Notes: generated by a model not told the origin, from the sequence alone. A DNA stretch of 17,067 nt from Dehalococcoidales bacterium (GCA_030606585.1 JAUWGD010000024.1:1-17067), one strand, 5' to 3'. Shown: positions 6,137 through 14,146, numbered from the stretch's first letter. Numbers and translations are program-made.

Positions 6137-7427
6137 TGTCGTCATTGTCGGCGCCGGGCCGGCCGGTTGCACCGCGGCCATCGTACTGGCGCGAGCCGGG
6201 AAGAAGGTTGCGATTTTCGAAAGAGGCGACCAACCCGGAGCCAAGAATATGTTCGGCGGGGCGCTGTATTATACCGAGGCTCTCAATGAGCTTTTACCCG
6301 ATTTCTGGAAGCAGGCCCCGATTGAAAGGTACGTAACCAGGCATGTCCTTACCTTTCTGACTACCGATGCATCCTTCTCCATTACCTCGGCAGACAATGA
6401 ATTCGGCTCTCCGCCCTATAATGGTGTTACCTTGCTCAGAGCAAAATTCGACCCCTGGTACGCCAGTAAAGCGGAAGAGTCCGGGGCTTTTCTTATTCCG
6501 GAGACGGTTGTCGATGACCTCATCTGGGACGGGGATAAAGTCGCCGGTGTCATGGCGCAGAGAGATGAAGGGGAAGTGCTTGCCGATATCGTTATCGCTG
6601 CCGACGGCGCCAACTCCCTGCTGGCGAAGAAGGCCGGCCTCAGGAAAGAATTTGACGGCTCGTCCTTTGCCGTCGCCGCCAAAGAGGTATTGGCTCTCCC
6701 CGCAGAAACTATAGAGGCAAGGTTCGGTCTTTCCGAAGGCGAAGGGCTGGCCCAGAGCTTCGTCGGGGACTGCACCAAAGGCCTGACCGGAGGCGCCTTT
6801 CTGTATACCAATAAATCCAGCCTGTCCCTTGGTATGGTTGTCAGGCTAAGCTCGTTACAGGAAAAGCATACCTCTATCGCCGAGCTTCTGGATGATTTCA
6901 AGAGTAATCCCTGCGTCAAGCCGGCCATCAAAGATGCCATCCTGAAGGAGTATTCAGGGCACCTGATTCCCGAGGCGGGGATGAACATGTTACCCGAGCT
7001 CTGCGGTAACGGCCTGCTGGTAGCGGGTGACGCCGCTGGCTTACTGGTATCAACGGGGCTTACTCTTCAGGGAATGAATTTCGCTATTGCCTCCGGTTAT
7101 GCCGCCGCGCAGGCTATTATAACGGCCAGCCAGAAAGGGGATTTCTCCAGAAAAGGGCTTTCCTGTTACAGGAGATTGCTTGAGGAAAGCTTTGTGCTTA
7201 AGGACCTGAAAACCTTCCGCCATGCCCCGGGCTTCCAGGACAATCCCCGCATATACGGGCTATATCCGTCGCTGGTCTGTGGAATATCAAGGAGGATATT
7301 CCGGGTTAGCGGTCAGCCGAAAAAGAAGATATTAAGCCTGGTCAGGGAGGAGATGAAAGGAAAAATCTCACCCTGGCGATTAATTAAAGATATTATACAG
7401 GCAGGATGGGCGTTAATATGGCCATAG
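6120..7427 (+). CDS. fixC: FixC-type electron transfer flavoprotein:quinone oxidoreductase
   Basis: The 435-residue FAD flavoprotein takes electrons from ETF and, with FixX, delivers them to the quinone pool at the inner face of the membrane. It opens with FDVVIVGAGPAGC (Rossmann GxGxxG at 10-15) followed by the acidic end of strand two (AIFERGDQPGAKNMFGG). ADGAN occurs mid-protein, and the second FAD motif GDAAGLLVSTGLTLQGMNFA lies near residue 305. The C-terminus carries an amphipathic helix (SPWRLIKDIIQAGWALIWP) suited to membrane association. A GTG start at 6108 is possible, but ATG 6120 is preferred because GGTGAGG lies at 6107-6113, six bases away. It overlaps etfA by 17 bases and fixX by 10, so translation is probably coupled. 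Length matches FixC. Confidence 0.94.
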   Translation: MPEKFDVVIVGAGPAGCTAAIVLARAGKKVAIFERGDQPGAKNMFGGALYYTEALNELLPDFWKQAPIERYVTRHVLTFLTTDASFSITSADNEFGSPPYNGVTLLRAKFDPWYASKAEESGAFLIPETVVDDLIWDGDKVAGVMAQRDEGEVLADIVIAADGANSLLAKKAGLRKEFDGSSFAVAAKEVLALPAETIEARFGLSEGEGLAQSFVGDCTKGLTGGAFLYTNKSSLSLGMVVRLSSLQEKHTSIAELLDDFKSNPCVKPAIKDAILKEYSGHLIPEAGMNMLPELCGNGLLVAGDAAGLLVSTGLTLQGMNFAIASGYAAAQAIITASQKGDFSRKGLSCYRRLLEESFVLKDLKTFRHAPGFQDNPRIYGLYPSLVCGISRRIFRVSGQPKKKILSLVREEMKGKISPWRLIKDIIQAGWALIWP

Positions 7428-7687
7428 AAGATAAACTGGCCACCATAAGATTCAATGTTGATGCCGAGCCGCATATCAGGGTGAATACCGGAATATGCGA
7501 AACCTGTCGGGAGAAAGACTGTCTTTATATCTGCCCGGTACAAAACTTCACGCTGGCGGAAGACAAGCTGGTATTTTCATGGCAGGGCTGTGTGGAATGC
7601 GGCGCTTGCCGTATCGCCTGCACTGCCGGCGCTATTGAATGGGCTTACCCACGGGGCGGCTTCGGGGTTTGTTTGCGTTACGGTTAA
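7418..7687 (+). CDS. fixX: FixX ferredoxin-like protein of the ETF:quinone oxidoreductase
   Basis: The 89-residue protein corresponds to the separate C-terminal Fe-S domain of mitochondrial ETF-QO. Cysteine groups are 27/30/35/39 (CETC...C...CP) and 58/61/64/68 (CVECGACRIAC), followed by GAIEW and the FixX-typical tail YPRGGFGVCLRYG, where Cys85 replaces the commoner Gln. It would carry one 4Fe-4S cluster between FixC flavin and quinone. ATG 7418 is chosen because GGATGGG lies seven bases upstream. An in-frame ATG at 7406 would add MGVN but has its GCAGG jammed against the start. It overlaps the fixC stop. Confidence 0.93.
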   Translation: MAIEDKLATIRFNVDAEPHIRVNTGICETCREKDCLYICPVQNFTLAEDKLVFSWQGCVECGACRIACTAGAIEWAYPRGGFGVCLRYG

Positions 7688-7717
7688 TACCGGAAGTATG
7701 AAGCAGGGAGGTACTTA

Positions 7718-8632
7718 GTGAATATAGCGGTATGTATCAAGCCGGTGCCTGATGTCAGTATTGTTACCCTCGACCCGAATACCGGCCATATTAACAGCGA
7801 CGACCTGGTTTATATAGTTAACCCTTACGACATGGTCGCCCTGGAGGAAGCCGTGCGGATAAAGGAGAAGGATGGAACCAGCCGGGTTACTCTGATAAGT
7901 ATGGCCCCTCCCTCAGCAAAAAGGCTTCTACGCCGGTGCCTGGCTATGGGCGCCGATGAGATAATGCTCCTCTGGGATAAAAGCTTCGAAAATTCCGATA
8001 GCTACGCTACCGGGGTCATACTGGCCAGGGCCATTGGCTCCGGTCAATACGACCTTATCCTCTGCGGGCAAAAGGCTATTGATACCGAGGCAGGGCAGGT
8101 CGGCAGTATCATCGCGGAAAGACTCGATATCCCGTTAGCTTCAAGGGTTATAATAATTGATATTTCTCCCGGGGTTAAGAAAGCCGATATAGAAAGCAAG
8201 CTTGAGAAAGGAAATAGAGCCCGGATAGAGGTCTTTCTCCCGGCACTGCTCACGGTGGAGCTTGACCTTAATGAGCCGCGATATGCCAGCCTGCCGTCGC
8301 TGATGGCCGGGCTTAGAAAAGATATCACGGAGTGTGACCGGGAGACACTCGGACTCTCTTATGGGGAGGTGGGCTCCGAGGGGTCCAGAACCAGAACCGC
8401 GGCTCTCTCGCTACCCAAGCCAAGGCCTAAAAAGGTATTTACGCCGGACTCCAACCTCTCTGCGGAGGAGCGGTTACGCCTTGTCATCTCCGGTGGCGTT
8501 ACCCAGAAGCAGAGCGATGTGCTCGAAGGTGACCGGGGTAAGATAGCTGCAACCGTGGTTCAGTTCCTTAGCGAGAAAAAATTTCTCCCGACAACTGAAG
8601 AGCAGCCGGGCAGCAATATCCCCCCGGCCTGA
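7718..8632 (+). CDS. etfB: Electron transfer flavoprotein beta subunit (EtfB/FixA)
   Basis: GTG start with GGGAGG at 7706-7711. The 304-residue product begins NIAVCIKPVPD, continues with VNPYDMVALEEAVRIKE, has the nucleotide-binding stretch DTEAGQVGSIIAERLDIP and the ETF beta signature VELDLNEPRYASLPSLM. It is longer than the roughly 250-265 residues usual for the family. The extra length is a C-terminal tail (after about residue 215) containing KPRPKKVF, as in ETFs of the FixA type, then ISGGVTQKQSDVLEG. Partner of EtfA, 30 bases after fixX, last gene of the operon. Whether the beta site holds AMP (classical) or a second FAD (bifurcating) cannot be settled by eye. Confidence 0.94.
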   Translation: MNIAVCIKPVPDVSIVTLDPNTGHINSDDLVYIVNPYDMVALEEAVRIKEKDGTSRVTLISMAPPSAKRLLRRCLAMGADEIMLLWDKSFENSDSYATGVILARAIGSGQYDLILCGQKAIDTEAGQVGSIIAERLDIPLASRVIIIDISPGVKKADIESKLEKGNRARIEVFLPALLTVELDLNEPRYASLPSLMAGLRKDITECDRETLGLSYGEVGSEGSRTRTAALSLPKPRPKKVFTPDSNLSAEERLRLVISGGVTQKQSDVLEGDRGKIAATVVQFLSEKKFLPTTEEQPGSNIPPA

Positions 8633-8667
8633 CGGGATAAACCTTGACTGGTAACGCTTGCGGATAT

Positions 8668-8694
8668 ACCCGGGACCTATCCGGGTTTGATTTT
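8668..8694 (+). terminator. Rho-independent terminator of the OYE/ETF operon
   Basis: A six-base perfect stem, ACCCGG (8668-8673) with CCGGGT (8681-8686), encloses a seven-base loop and is followed by a T-rich run, TTGATTTTCT. It lies 35 bases after etfB. The run abuts the stop of the convergent gene. On the other strand there is no T run, so it appears to act in one direction only. Confidence 0.6.
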
Positions 8695-9171
8695 CTATTT
8701 AGACGGCCACAGGATATCCTGTATAAACTTTAAGCCGTACTGCGCCATCTCCTCATCCCCCTCCCCAGGGACACGACCGCCGACCCCGATGGCACCATAT
8801 ACGGTTTTCTCACCGGGCTTCACGATGGCTGTTGCCCCTCCCTGCGAAAGGGCTACGTACCGGGCGTCAAAGTCAACAGAAATTTTCCGGTCCATCTTGC
8901 TCATCATTTCAGACAGTTTTTTGGCATCTCCCCTGAAGTGCGCTGCCGTGAAAGCTTTCTTGATAGCCATGTAACCGCCGCTATCCAGATAGCCTTGTAC
9001 CTCACCGGGAGCCTTGGGAACCGAGTCCATCTTGGCATAGCAGATTATATCACCGTGTTCATCCACAATGGCAATTGCTATTGGAAAGCCGCCCTGTTTT
9101 TTATTTTCAGCAACCATAGCTTCTACAGTTTTCAGCGATTCCTCTAATCCAAGCACCTTTTTCTCATACAT
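8695..9171 (-). CDS. GlcG/HbpS-like haem-degrading family protein (DUF336)
   Basis: The 158-residue protein carries the DUF336 pattern: PIAIAIVDEHGDIICYAKMD near residue 35, AIKKAFTAAHFR in the middle, and GGATAIV..GAIGVGGRVPGEGDEEMA toward the C-terminus. Relatives include GlcG, encoded with glycolate oxidase genes, and HbpS, a haem-responsive sensor accessory; the molecular function of most members is unknown. The ATG at 9171 is chosen over an upstream in-frame TTG (9186) because GGAGGT sits seven bases ahead of it on the minus strand. The gene is convergent with the ETF operon and has its own promoter. A second member lies at 14340, beside the VAO/CCG operon, so this family accompanies both redox modules. 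Confidence 0.88.
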   Translation of the reverse strand: MYEKKVLGLEESLKTVEAMVAENKKQGGFPIAIAIVDEHGDIICYAKMDSVPKAPGEVQGYLDSGGYMAIKKAFTAAHFRGDAKKLSEMMSKMDRKISVDFDARYVALSQGGATAIVKPGEKTVYGAIGVGGRVPGEGDEEMAQYGLKFIQDILWPSK

Positions 9172-9232
9172 TTTCCTTACCTCCAAAGATTTAGCTATAC
9201 TTCAAATTAAAAAAAGTTCCTTGGTATGGCTA

Positions 9233-9261
9233 ATTATAAACCTCTCGCTTATTGTTGACAA
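9233..9261 (-). promoter_or_regulatory. Promoter of the GlcG-like gene, TTGTCA-17-TATAAT
   Basis: On the minus strand TTGTCA (9261-9256) and TATAAT (9238-9233) are 17 bases apart, a near-consensus housekeeping promoter. Transcription would begin near 9226, leaving a leader of about 55 bases before ATG 9171. Confidence 0.75.
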
Positions 9262-9463
9262 GATATATATTTTGGTAGCGTATTACTAATTTGACCACAC
9301 AAAATGCGTCGTAGAGACTACAGCCGGGGCCTCAGGGAGCTTGTTAATGCCTCCTGATTATGCCAAAGTGTTCGGTTTATAATATGTCCCATTTCGCTGA
9401 TTGACAACAAAAATCAGGTGATGATGTTTGCAAAATGTTAGCAAATGGTGAGGGGGTCGAGTG

Positions 9464-9513
9464 TAGGCCGTACAGGTCTCGAACCTGTGACACCCTGATT
9501 AAAAGTTAGGGGC
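9464..9513 (-). pseudogene. 3' half of tRNA-Lys(UUU): second probable att scar
   Basis: Read on the minus strand, the anticodon arm (9510-9506 with 9498-9494, one A-C mismatch) holds the loop CTTTTAA, anticodon UUU. The variable loop GTGTC ends in C. The T arm ACAGG/CCTGT is perfect around TTCGAGA, and a seven-base acceptor strand ACGGCCT is followed by discriminator A; CCA is not encoded. Upstream on the minus strand there is no complementary 5' acceptor strand (AGGCCGT) and no D arm, so the gene is a 3' half. By the logic of tRNA integration the displaced half faces older chromosome on its 3' side (lower coordinates), and the inserted element would lie toward higher coordinates, where the VAO/CCG and TRAP genes are. 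Confidence 0.72.
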
Positions 9514-9713
9514 TAATTTTCTCCCAAATTTTCACGATTTCTGAACGTAAACCCTCTAAAAATACAGCCCTCTTTTTGCCGAATCAGGTGTTCACGAATT
9601 TCTCAGTTTTTCGATGTATTCGGTTAATCCTGTAACATAAGAGTATCATAAACGGGAACATCTTTAAATGCCAGAAATTTCAAACAAGCGTGACCTGGTT
9701 TGAATCATAGAGG
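9514..9713. other. Spacer between tRNA-Lys scar and VAO/CCG operon end; possible weak terminator
   Basis: No gene with a start signal is seen. An inverted repeat TTCAAAC (9679-9685) / GTTTGAA (9698-9704) with a 12-base loop lies just past the stop of the minus-strand operon. On the minus strand it is followed by a modest T-rich stretch, so it may be a weak terminator. A short open frame on the minus strand ending near 9592 (GLTEYIEKLRNS) is too small to assign. The string AATCAGGTG occurs both sides of the tRNA-Lys half (near 9411 and 9582). Confidence 0.35.
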
Positions 9714-11273
9714 CTACTCTGGTACTGTAATATAATTGGTAGATTCTGATACTCCGTTAGGGTCAAGCGCTTTCTTGAACTTTCGTACCCATAAATGGTA
9801 ATTATTCATGCGTGGCCCAAAGAGGTCGTGACCTCTATCACCCATAACTGTCTGAGGACATCCGAGGGCTTTCTCCATACAGGCTCGCGTTGTTTCCTCC
9901 ATTAATGTAAAAGCAGCCTGCTTCGAAGCCGGGTCAGTAGGGTCGCTCAAGTAGAGTTCGTCCATATGCCCCATATGACCATGCTCATATAACGTGCCCC
10001 AGGCGTTATCCACACCATCATCCACCAGCAAACCCTTTTCAATATATTTTTGCTTCAGCCTGGCTCCTTCTCTGGCTTCGTTTACGGCAAATTCCCAGCT
10101 GTCACAAGATCCAAAACTTGCCCCTTGAGACAGCATGAGACGAAAAGTCTCTCTGGCACCTGTAGTAGCCCTGACCCTGTGCCATATGAGCTTCTTGCGA
10201 GTAGCTGGCTCTTCTACCAAGGGTAAATATTCGCCGCCTGTTTCCGAAGTGATTCGTTTCAATACCTTTTCCTTATAGTCGAATTCACGTTGAGAATCAG
10301 CACCTATGACAACAAGGACACTTATCCCTTTATCCACCGTCTGGGGGCGTATTTCTGAGAAGAGCCGAATACCTTCGCGGGCATTTTCGGTCAGGTTTAA
10401 TGCCAGCATCCATGGCGGGAGTTTATCACAGGCTAACGCTATTTCACTCTCTCCCATCTTATAGCCTGCTTCGGTGAACCGTTCCCATGAAGGGAAAGTG
10501 ATATAATGAGCCGAAATAATGTCCGGAAGTTTTGGCGTATAGCCCGGTGATGCTCCCTCAACTGGCACGACTTCTGGCCCCGGCCAGTGATATACCTTGG
10601 TTGCCGCCTTGGTGAAGACACCCAAGCCACCCAGCGGCGACTTATAACCTCTCATTATGCCTCTTAAGGAAGGACCGGGGCCGTCACCACAAAACCATCC
10701 GACACCTGACCCTAGTGAGCCTGTCCTCAATATTTCTCCATTCGGTAGAACCCATTCCACGCCCAGGATGTTCCGGTTATTATAACTTGTGCTATTAGAC
10801 GTTGGTCCGCTACCCATCAGAGCGGTAAGAGGAAGAGCCGAAGTGTTTGAGCCCGCACTTATTATATTACAGGTCAAGCCCCTCTTCATCAGCTCAGCTT
10901 GAAGCTGGGCATTAATAACATAGGGTTCCACTACGGCGTACATTGCTTTCTCATTGATTTCCACAATCCGGTTCATTCTTCTCAGGTCAAGTTGAATAAC
11001 CCCCTCGCCGCCCGGTCCGTTCATTGAGCCCCAACCTGTGCTTAACGCCTTAAATTTTACTTTATATTGGTTGCATATTTTCACAATAACCTGAACATCT
11101 TCTGTACTCCCGGGTAAAAGTACGGCTTCATGCCTGCGCCCGAACGGGTTTCCCGTAAAAGCCTTCAGTCCCCAGTGTAATGCGTATGCGTCCAGCACAG
11201 CGGGCTCTTCCGAAATGTTGTCGGCACCCACTATATCTTCAAGTGCTTTATAAGCATTCCTATTCAGAGCCAT
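9714..11273 (-). CDS. FAD-binding oxidase/dehydrogenase of the VAO (PCMH-type) family, second copy
   Basis: The 519-residue protein has an N-terminal PCMH-type FAD domain: VLLPGSTEDVQVIVKICNQY (51-70), the pyrophosphate loop STGWGSMNGPG (78-88), VVEPYVINAQLQAELMKRGL (114-133) and SPLGGLGVFTKAATKVY (212-228). A substrate cap follows, ending in KALDPNGVSESTNYI. The VAO family oxidises phenols, hydroxy acids or alcohols through FAD; candidates include 4-cresol-type and glycolate/lactate-type enzymes. The usual C-terminal NPGK is replaced by SESTNY. Eleven bases separate it from the CCG gene, with AGGGGG before ATG, so it is the third gene of the operon. Electrons probably pass to the adjacent Fe-S protein. 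Substrate unknown. Confidence 0.85.
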   Translation of the reverse strand: MALNRNAYKALEDIVGADNISEEPAVLDAYALHWGLKAFTGNPFGRRHEAVLLPGSTEDVQVIVKICNQYKVKFKALSTGWGSMNGPGGEGVIQLDLRRMNRIVEINEKAMYAVVEPYVINAQLQAELMKRGLTCNIISAGSNTSALPLTALMGSGPTSNSTSYNNRNILGVEWVLPNGEILRTGSLGSGVGWFCGDGPGPSLRGIMRGYKSPLGGLGVFTKAATKVYHWPGPEVVPVEGASPGYTPKLPDIISAHYITFPSWERFTEAGYKMGESEIALACDKLPPWMLALNLTENAREGIRLFSEIRPQTVDKGISVLVVIGADSQREFDYKEKVLKRITSETGGEYLPLVEEPATRKKLIWHRVRATTGARETFRLMLSQGASFGSCDSWEFAVNEAREGARLKQKYIEKGLLVDDGVDNAWGTLYEHGHMGHMDELYLSDPTDPASKQAAFTLMEETTRACMEKALGCPQTVMGDRGHDLFGPRMNNYHLWVRKFKKALDPNGVSESTNYITVPE

Positions 11274-11284
11274 ACCAACCCCCT

Positions 11285-12559
11285 TTAGAGCGCCTGCTCC
11301 AGAATCTCCACCACGTCGTATATTTGGAGTCTGTCCCCGCTTTCCTTTATAGCATCGCTCAGGATCCGTTTACACCACGGACACGCCGTGACGATTGCCT
11401 CGGCTTCGGTAGTTCTGGCTTCGTTTACCCTTTCCAGCGCTGTCCATAAGGCAAATTCCGGAAAGGCATCGATAACACCGCCGCCGGCCCCGCAGCACCA
11501 AGCACGCTCCCTGATTCTTGCCATTTCGATAAAATTCAGGCCGGGGATGCTTTTCAGTATATTCCTAGGAGGCTCGTAGACGCCGTGTGTACCCCGCCTG
11601 AACTCCTTTGGTGGTTCGTGTAAAAAAATCATCCCCGAGCCTTTCGTCCTGACACCCTCCCACGGTATCCAAGGTTCTCCCATCCTTCCCAGATGACAGG
11701 GGTCGTGATAGGTCACCACCATTGGCACTTTCTTGGTAGGTTTGAGCTTGCCCTCTTCCAACAAACGCTCCAGATACTCCGTAATATGTAAAACTTCCAG
11801 GTCCAGCTTCTTACCAATCTTGTGATAAAGAACTTTAAAGGCATGGTAGCAATCAGCACATGAAGTAACTAAAATTTTAACCCCGGCCACCTTCAGCATT
11901 TCGATATTATGTTCTGCATACTTGGTGAATTCCCCCAGGTAGCCGATTTCATAAGAACGCCCGCCACAGCAGACCTCTTCTTTACCCGTGATGCCGACGT
12001 CAACTCCTGCCTTTAAAAGGAGCCCCACGGCACTTCTAGCCGCCGGCCATAATTCATTATCGAAGCAATACCTGCATCCAGCATGAAAATAGACTTCCGC
12101 CTTCTCCGCGGTGATGTCTTTCACATCCAGGCCTTTGGCCCAGTCCCCCCGCTGAGACTTGGAACCGCCCATCATGTTATCCTCTCTCCTCAGGCCATCG
12201 ATAACAATCATGTGAGCCGGTACAAGCTGACCATCCCCGACACACTTCATCCTGAACTCGTATAGTGCTTCCATTGGTTCCATGTCCCGGTTATATTTAC
12301 AGGAGACATCGCAGCCCCCGCAAATCTGGCACTGGTAAATCATCTCTACAAGCTTATCGGTATAATCTATTCTGCCGTCTAGCATGGCCAGTGCCATGTT
12401 CAGTTTGCCTCCGGCCGAATAGCTATGAAAATTGTATCTGGCTATACTGGGACAAACTGTAGCGAAGTCGTAGCCGCTTATTACTTCCATGGGGATAAAT
12501 TTACACATCGAACACCGACTACACCATTCCAAGTCATCGCGGCAGTCTTCTAATACCAT
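11285..12559 (-). CDS. Fe-S oxidoreductase with two CCG domains (HdrD/GlcF/LutA-like)
   Basis: The 424-residue protein starts with a ferredoxin-type region, Cys13/16/19 with Cys36 (CSRCSMC...CP) and Cys77/80/83/87 (CQICGGCDVSC), enough for two 4Fe-4S clusters. Two cysteine-rich CCG domains follow: Cys162, CCG at 197-199 and Cys234/237 in the first; Cys288, CCG at 355-357 and Cys393/396 in the second. This order is that of GlcF, LutA and HdrD, which relay electrons from flavoprotein dehydrogenases toward quinone or other carriers. No transmembrane helix is seen, so it is cytoplasmic or peripheral. It sits between two VAO-type flavoprotein genes (gaps of 24 and 11 bases) and could serve both. 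AAGGAA lies eight bases before ATG. Confidence 0.9.
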   Translation of the reverse strand: MVLEDCRDDLEWCSRCSMCKFIPMEVISGYDFATVCPSIARYNFHSYSAGGKLNMALAMLDGRIDYTDKLVEMIYQCQICGGCDVSCKYNRDMEPMEALYEFRMKCVGDGQLVPAHMIVIDGLRREDNMMGGSKSQRGDWAKGLDVKDITAEKAEVYFHAGCRYCFDNELWPAARSAVGLLLKAGVDVGITGKEEVCCGGRSYEIGYLGEFTKYAEHNIEMLKVAGVKILVTSCADCYHAFKVLYHKIGKKLDLEVLHITEYLERLLEEGKLKPTKKVPMVVTYHDPCHLGRMGEPWIPWEGVRTKGSGMIFLHEPPKEFRRGTHGVYEPPRNILKSIPGLNFIEMARIRERAWCCGAGGGVIDAFPEFALWTALERVNEARTTEAEAIVTACPWCKRILSDAIKESGDRLQIYDVVEILEQAL

Positions 12560-12583
12560 ATTCTCTTTTCCTTAATGCTTCCT

Positions 12584-14047
12584 TCAGAAACAAAGTTTAC
12601 CCGGGTTCATAATGTTATTCGGGTCTAAAATCGCCTTGATTTTCTTTAAAACAGACGCCGTCTCAGCGTCTCTTTCGTAGACTACATCTACCCATGTACC
12701 ATAAGGACGCGAGAAAAATGCCCCGTTATCCATCAGAGATTTAATAGCCTGCTGGGACAGGTTCCTGAGCCTGCTCACTTCTGCTGCATTTGCCGGATTA
12801 AAAAATAGATTGAATTCACAATGATAGCTGGTGCCCTGTACTATTGGTTGCAGGTATATACCCATATCAGCTACCGGACAGTCACCTTCTTCGGCAGCGA
12901 TATTCATAACCTGGATAAGCTCTGGAATCCTATCGTAGGTAGCCAAACAGAATATATCATAACACGAGCCTTTAGCTCGAAGCTTCCAATAAGGTTCTTC
13001 TGACGGCTTCTGAACTATCTTCAGAAGTGTTTGCGCCGGGACTTTAGCGATTTCTTTAACTGGTTTTACCCCGGCACGCCTGGCTAAATCTGTTAATTTC
13101 TCTATTTGATAACTTACCTTCTCTTCCGGGTAATATTCATAGCCGCTGATACAGAAAAAAAGTATCCAGGGGGGCAGTCTGTCACGTAGCCTTTCGTATT
13201 CACCCCGGCGCTGCCTGGTTAGTATATGTGCTAAACTAACATTATTCAAGACCAGGCACTCATCAGCTAACCTCAGCCTGACCAGCCAGTGTATAAGCTC
13301 AAAAAGACTGGGTAAATTTTGTGAACCGACCATGAAAGGTTCTTCAAGGTTGGGTATAAGCTCGCAACGTATCGTCGCCCAGGTAATAATGCCCATTGTT
13401 CCTTGAGCGCCCTGAAGTATTCTGCACCAGTCGGCCATAGGCTCGGCATGAGATTTCTGCGCCTCTCCTGACTTCCATTGTTCTTCTATTGTGCCCGGCC
13501 CGGATGCCGCTCCGGTTCTATACAGGTCACCGCTACCGAAAATAACCTCCGTGCAGGCGAGCGGATCGATTATGTCCCAGTGATATTTGGGCATTAGCAC
13601 GGGCTCTCGTTCCAGCACACTCCCCACGACTGACTTCCTGGGGCGTGGAAGCAAAGTCATGTTAGGCCTTAAGCCCTCTTTTTCCAGCTCGGGACACAGG
13701 GCGCCAAAGGTTACTCCCGGTTCAATCATGGCTACCCTGTTTTTCCGGTCAATTCTCATTATCTTGTTCATTTCACTTAAGTCCACGATAACGGCCCCAT
13801 CCACACTGGGGACAGAATCTCCCCGGAAGTGGGGGGCCCCTGAACTTATCGGTACAAGTGGTGTGAGGGTCTTATTTGCCCATTTCACTATCAGTTGCAC
13901 TTCCCCGGTATTACGGGGCTTAACGATAAAAGCGGGCCTGGTCGGGCAAACAAAGCTCTCGTCCCTGGATAATTTTTCGATGCTATGTGTATTAACTATT
14001 ACCTGCTGGCTGCCAACAATCTCCGTGAGTTCTTCCTTTTTCCCCAT
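12584..14047 (-). CDS. FAD-binding oxidase/dehydrogenase of the VAO (PCMH-type) family, first copy
   Basis: The 487-residue protein is the first gene of the minus-strand operon. Its FAD domain has AFIVKPRNTGEVQLIVKWAN (39-58), a pyrophosphate loop SSGAPHFRGDS (68-78), IEPGVTFGALCPELEKEGL (108-126) and QGAQGTMGIITWATIRCELI in the middle. It ends in the classic VAO tail ILDPNNIMNPGKLCF. The cap domain runs to the C-terminus. It belongs to the same superfamily as the 519-residue protein but is clearly divergent from it in loop and tail sequences, so the two are probably not a recent duplicate. AAGGA precedes ATG by about eight bases. Likely role: FAD-dependent oxidation of a hydroxylated organic substrate, with electrons leaving through the CCG protein. 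Confidence 0.87.
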   Translation of the reverse strand: MGKKEELTEIVGSQQVIVNTHSIEKLSRDESFVCPTRPAFIVKPRNTGEVQLIVKWANKTLTPLVPISSGAPHFRGDSVPSVDGAVIVDLSEMNKIMRIDRKNRVAMIEPGVTFGALCPELEKEGLRPNMTLLPRPRKSVVGSVLEREPVLMPKYHWDIIDPLACTEVIFGSGDLYRTGAASGPGTIEEQWKSGEAQKSHAEPMADWCRILQGAQGTMGIITWATIRCELIPNLEEPFMVGSQNLPSLFELIHWLVRLRLADECLVLNNVSLAHILTRQRRGEYERLRDRLPPWILFFCISGYEYYPEEKVSYQIEKLTDLARRAGVKPVKEIAKVPAQTLLKIVQKPSEEPYWKLRAKGSCYDIFCLATYDRIPELIQVMNIAAEEGDCPVADMGIYLQPIVQGTSYHCEFNLFFNPANAAEVSRLRNLSQQAIKSLMDNGAFFSRPYGTWVDVVYERDAETASVLKKIKAILDPNNIMNPGKLCF

Positions 14048-14146
14048 CTTAAAATTCCTTCTTCATTCGTTGCAGGGCAGTCGGATTATTTACGGACCGA
14101 CCTTCCTCTCACTGCTGGCACAGGTAATAGTCCACTTTCGGATACA

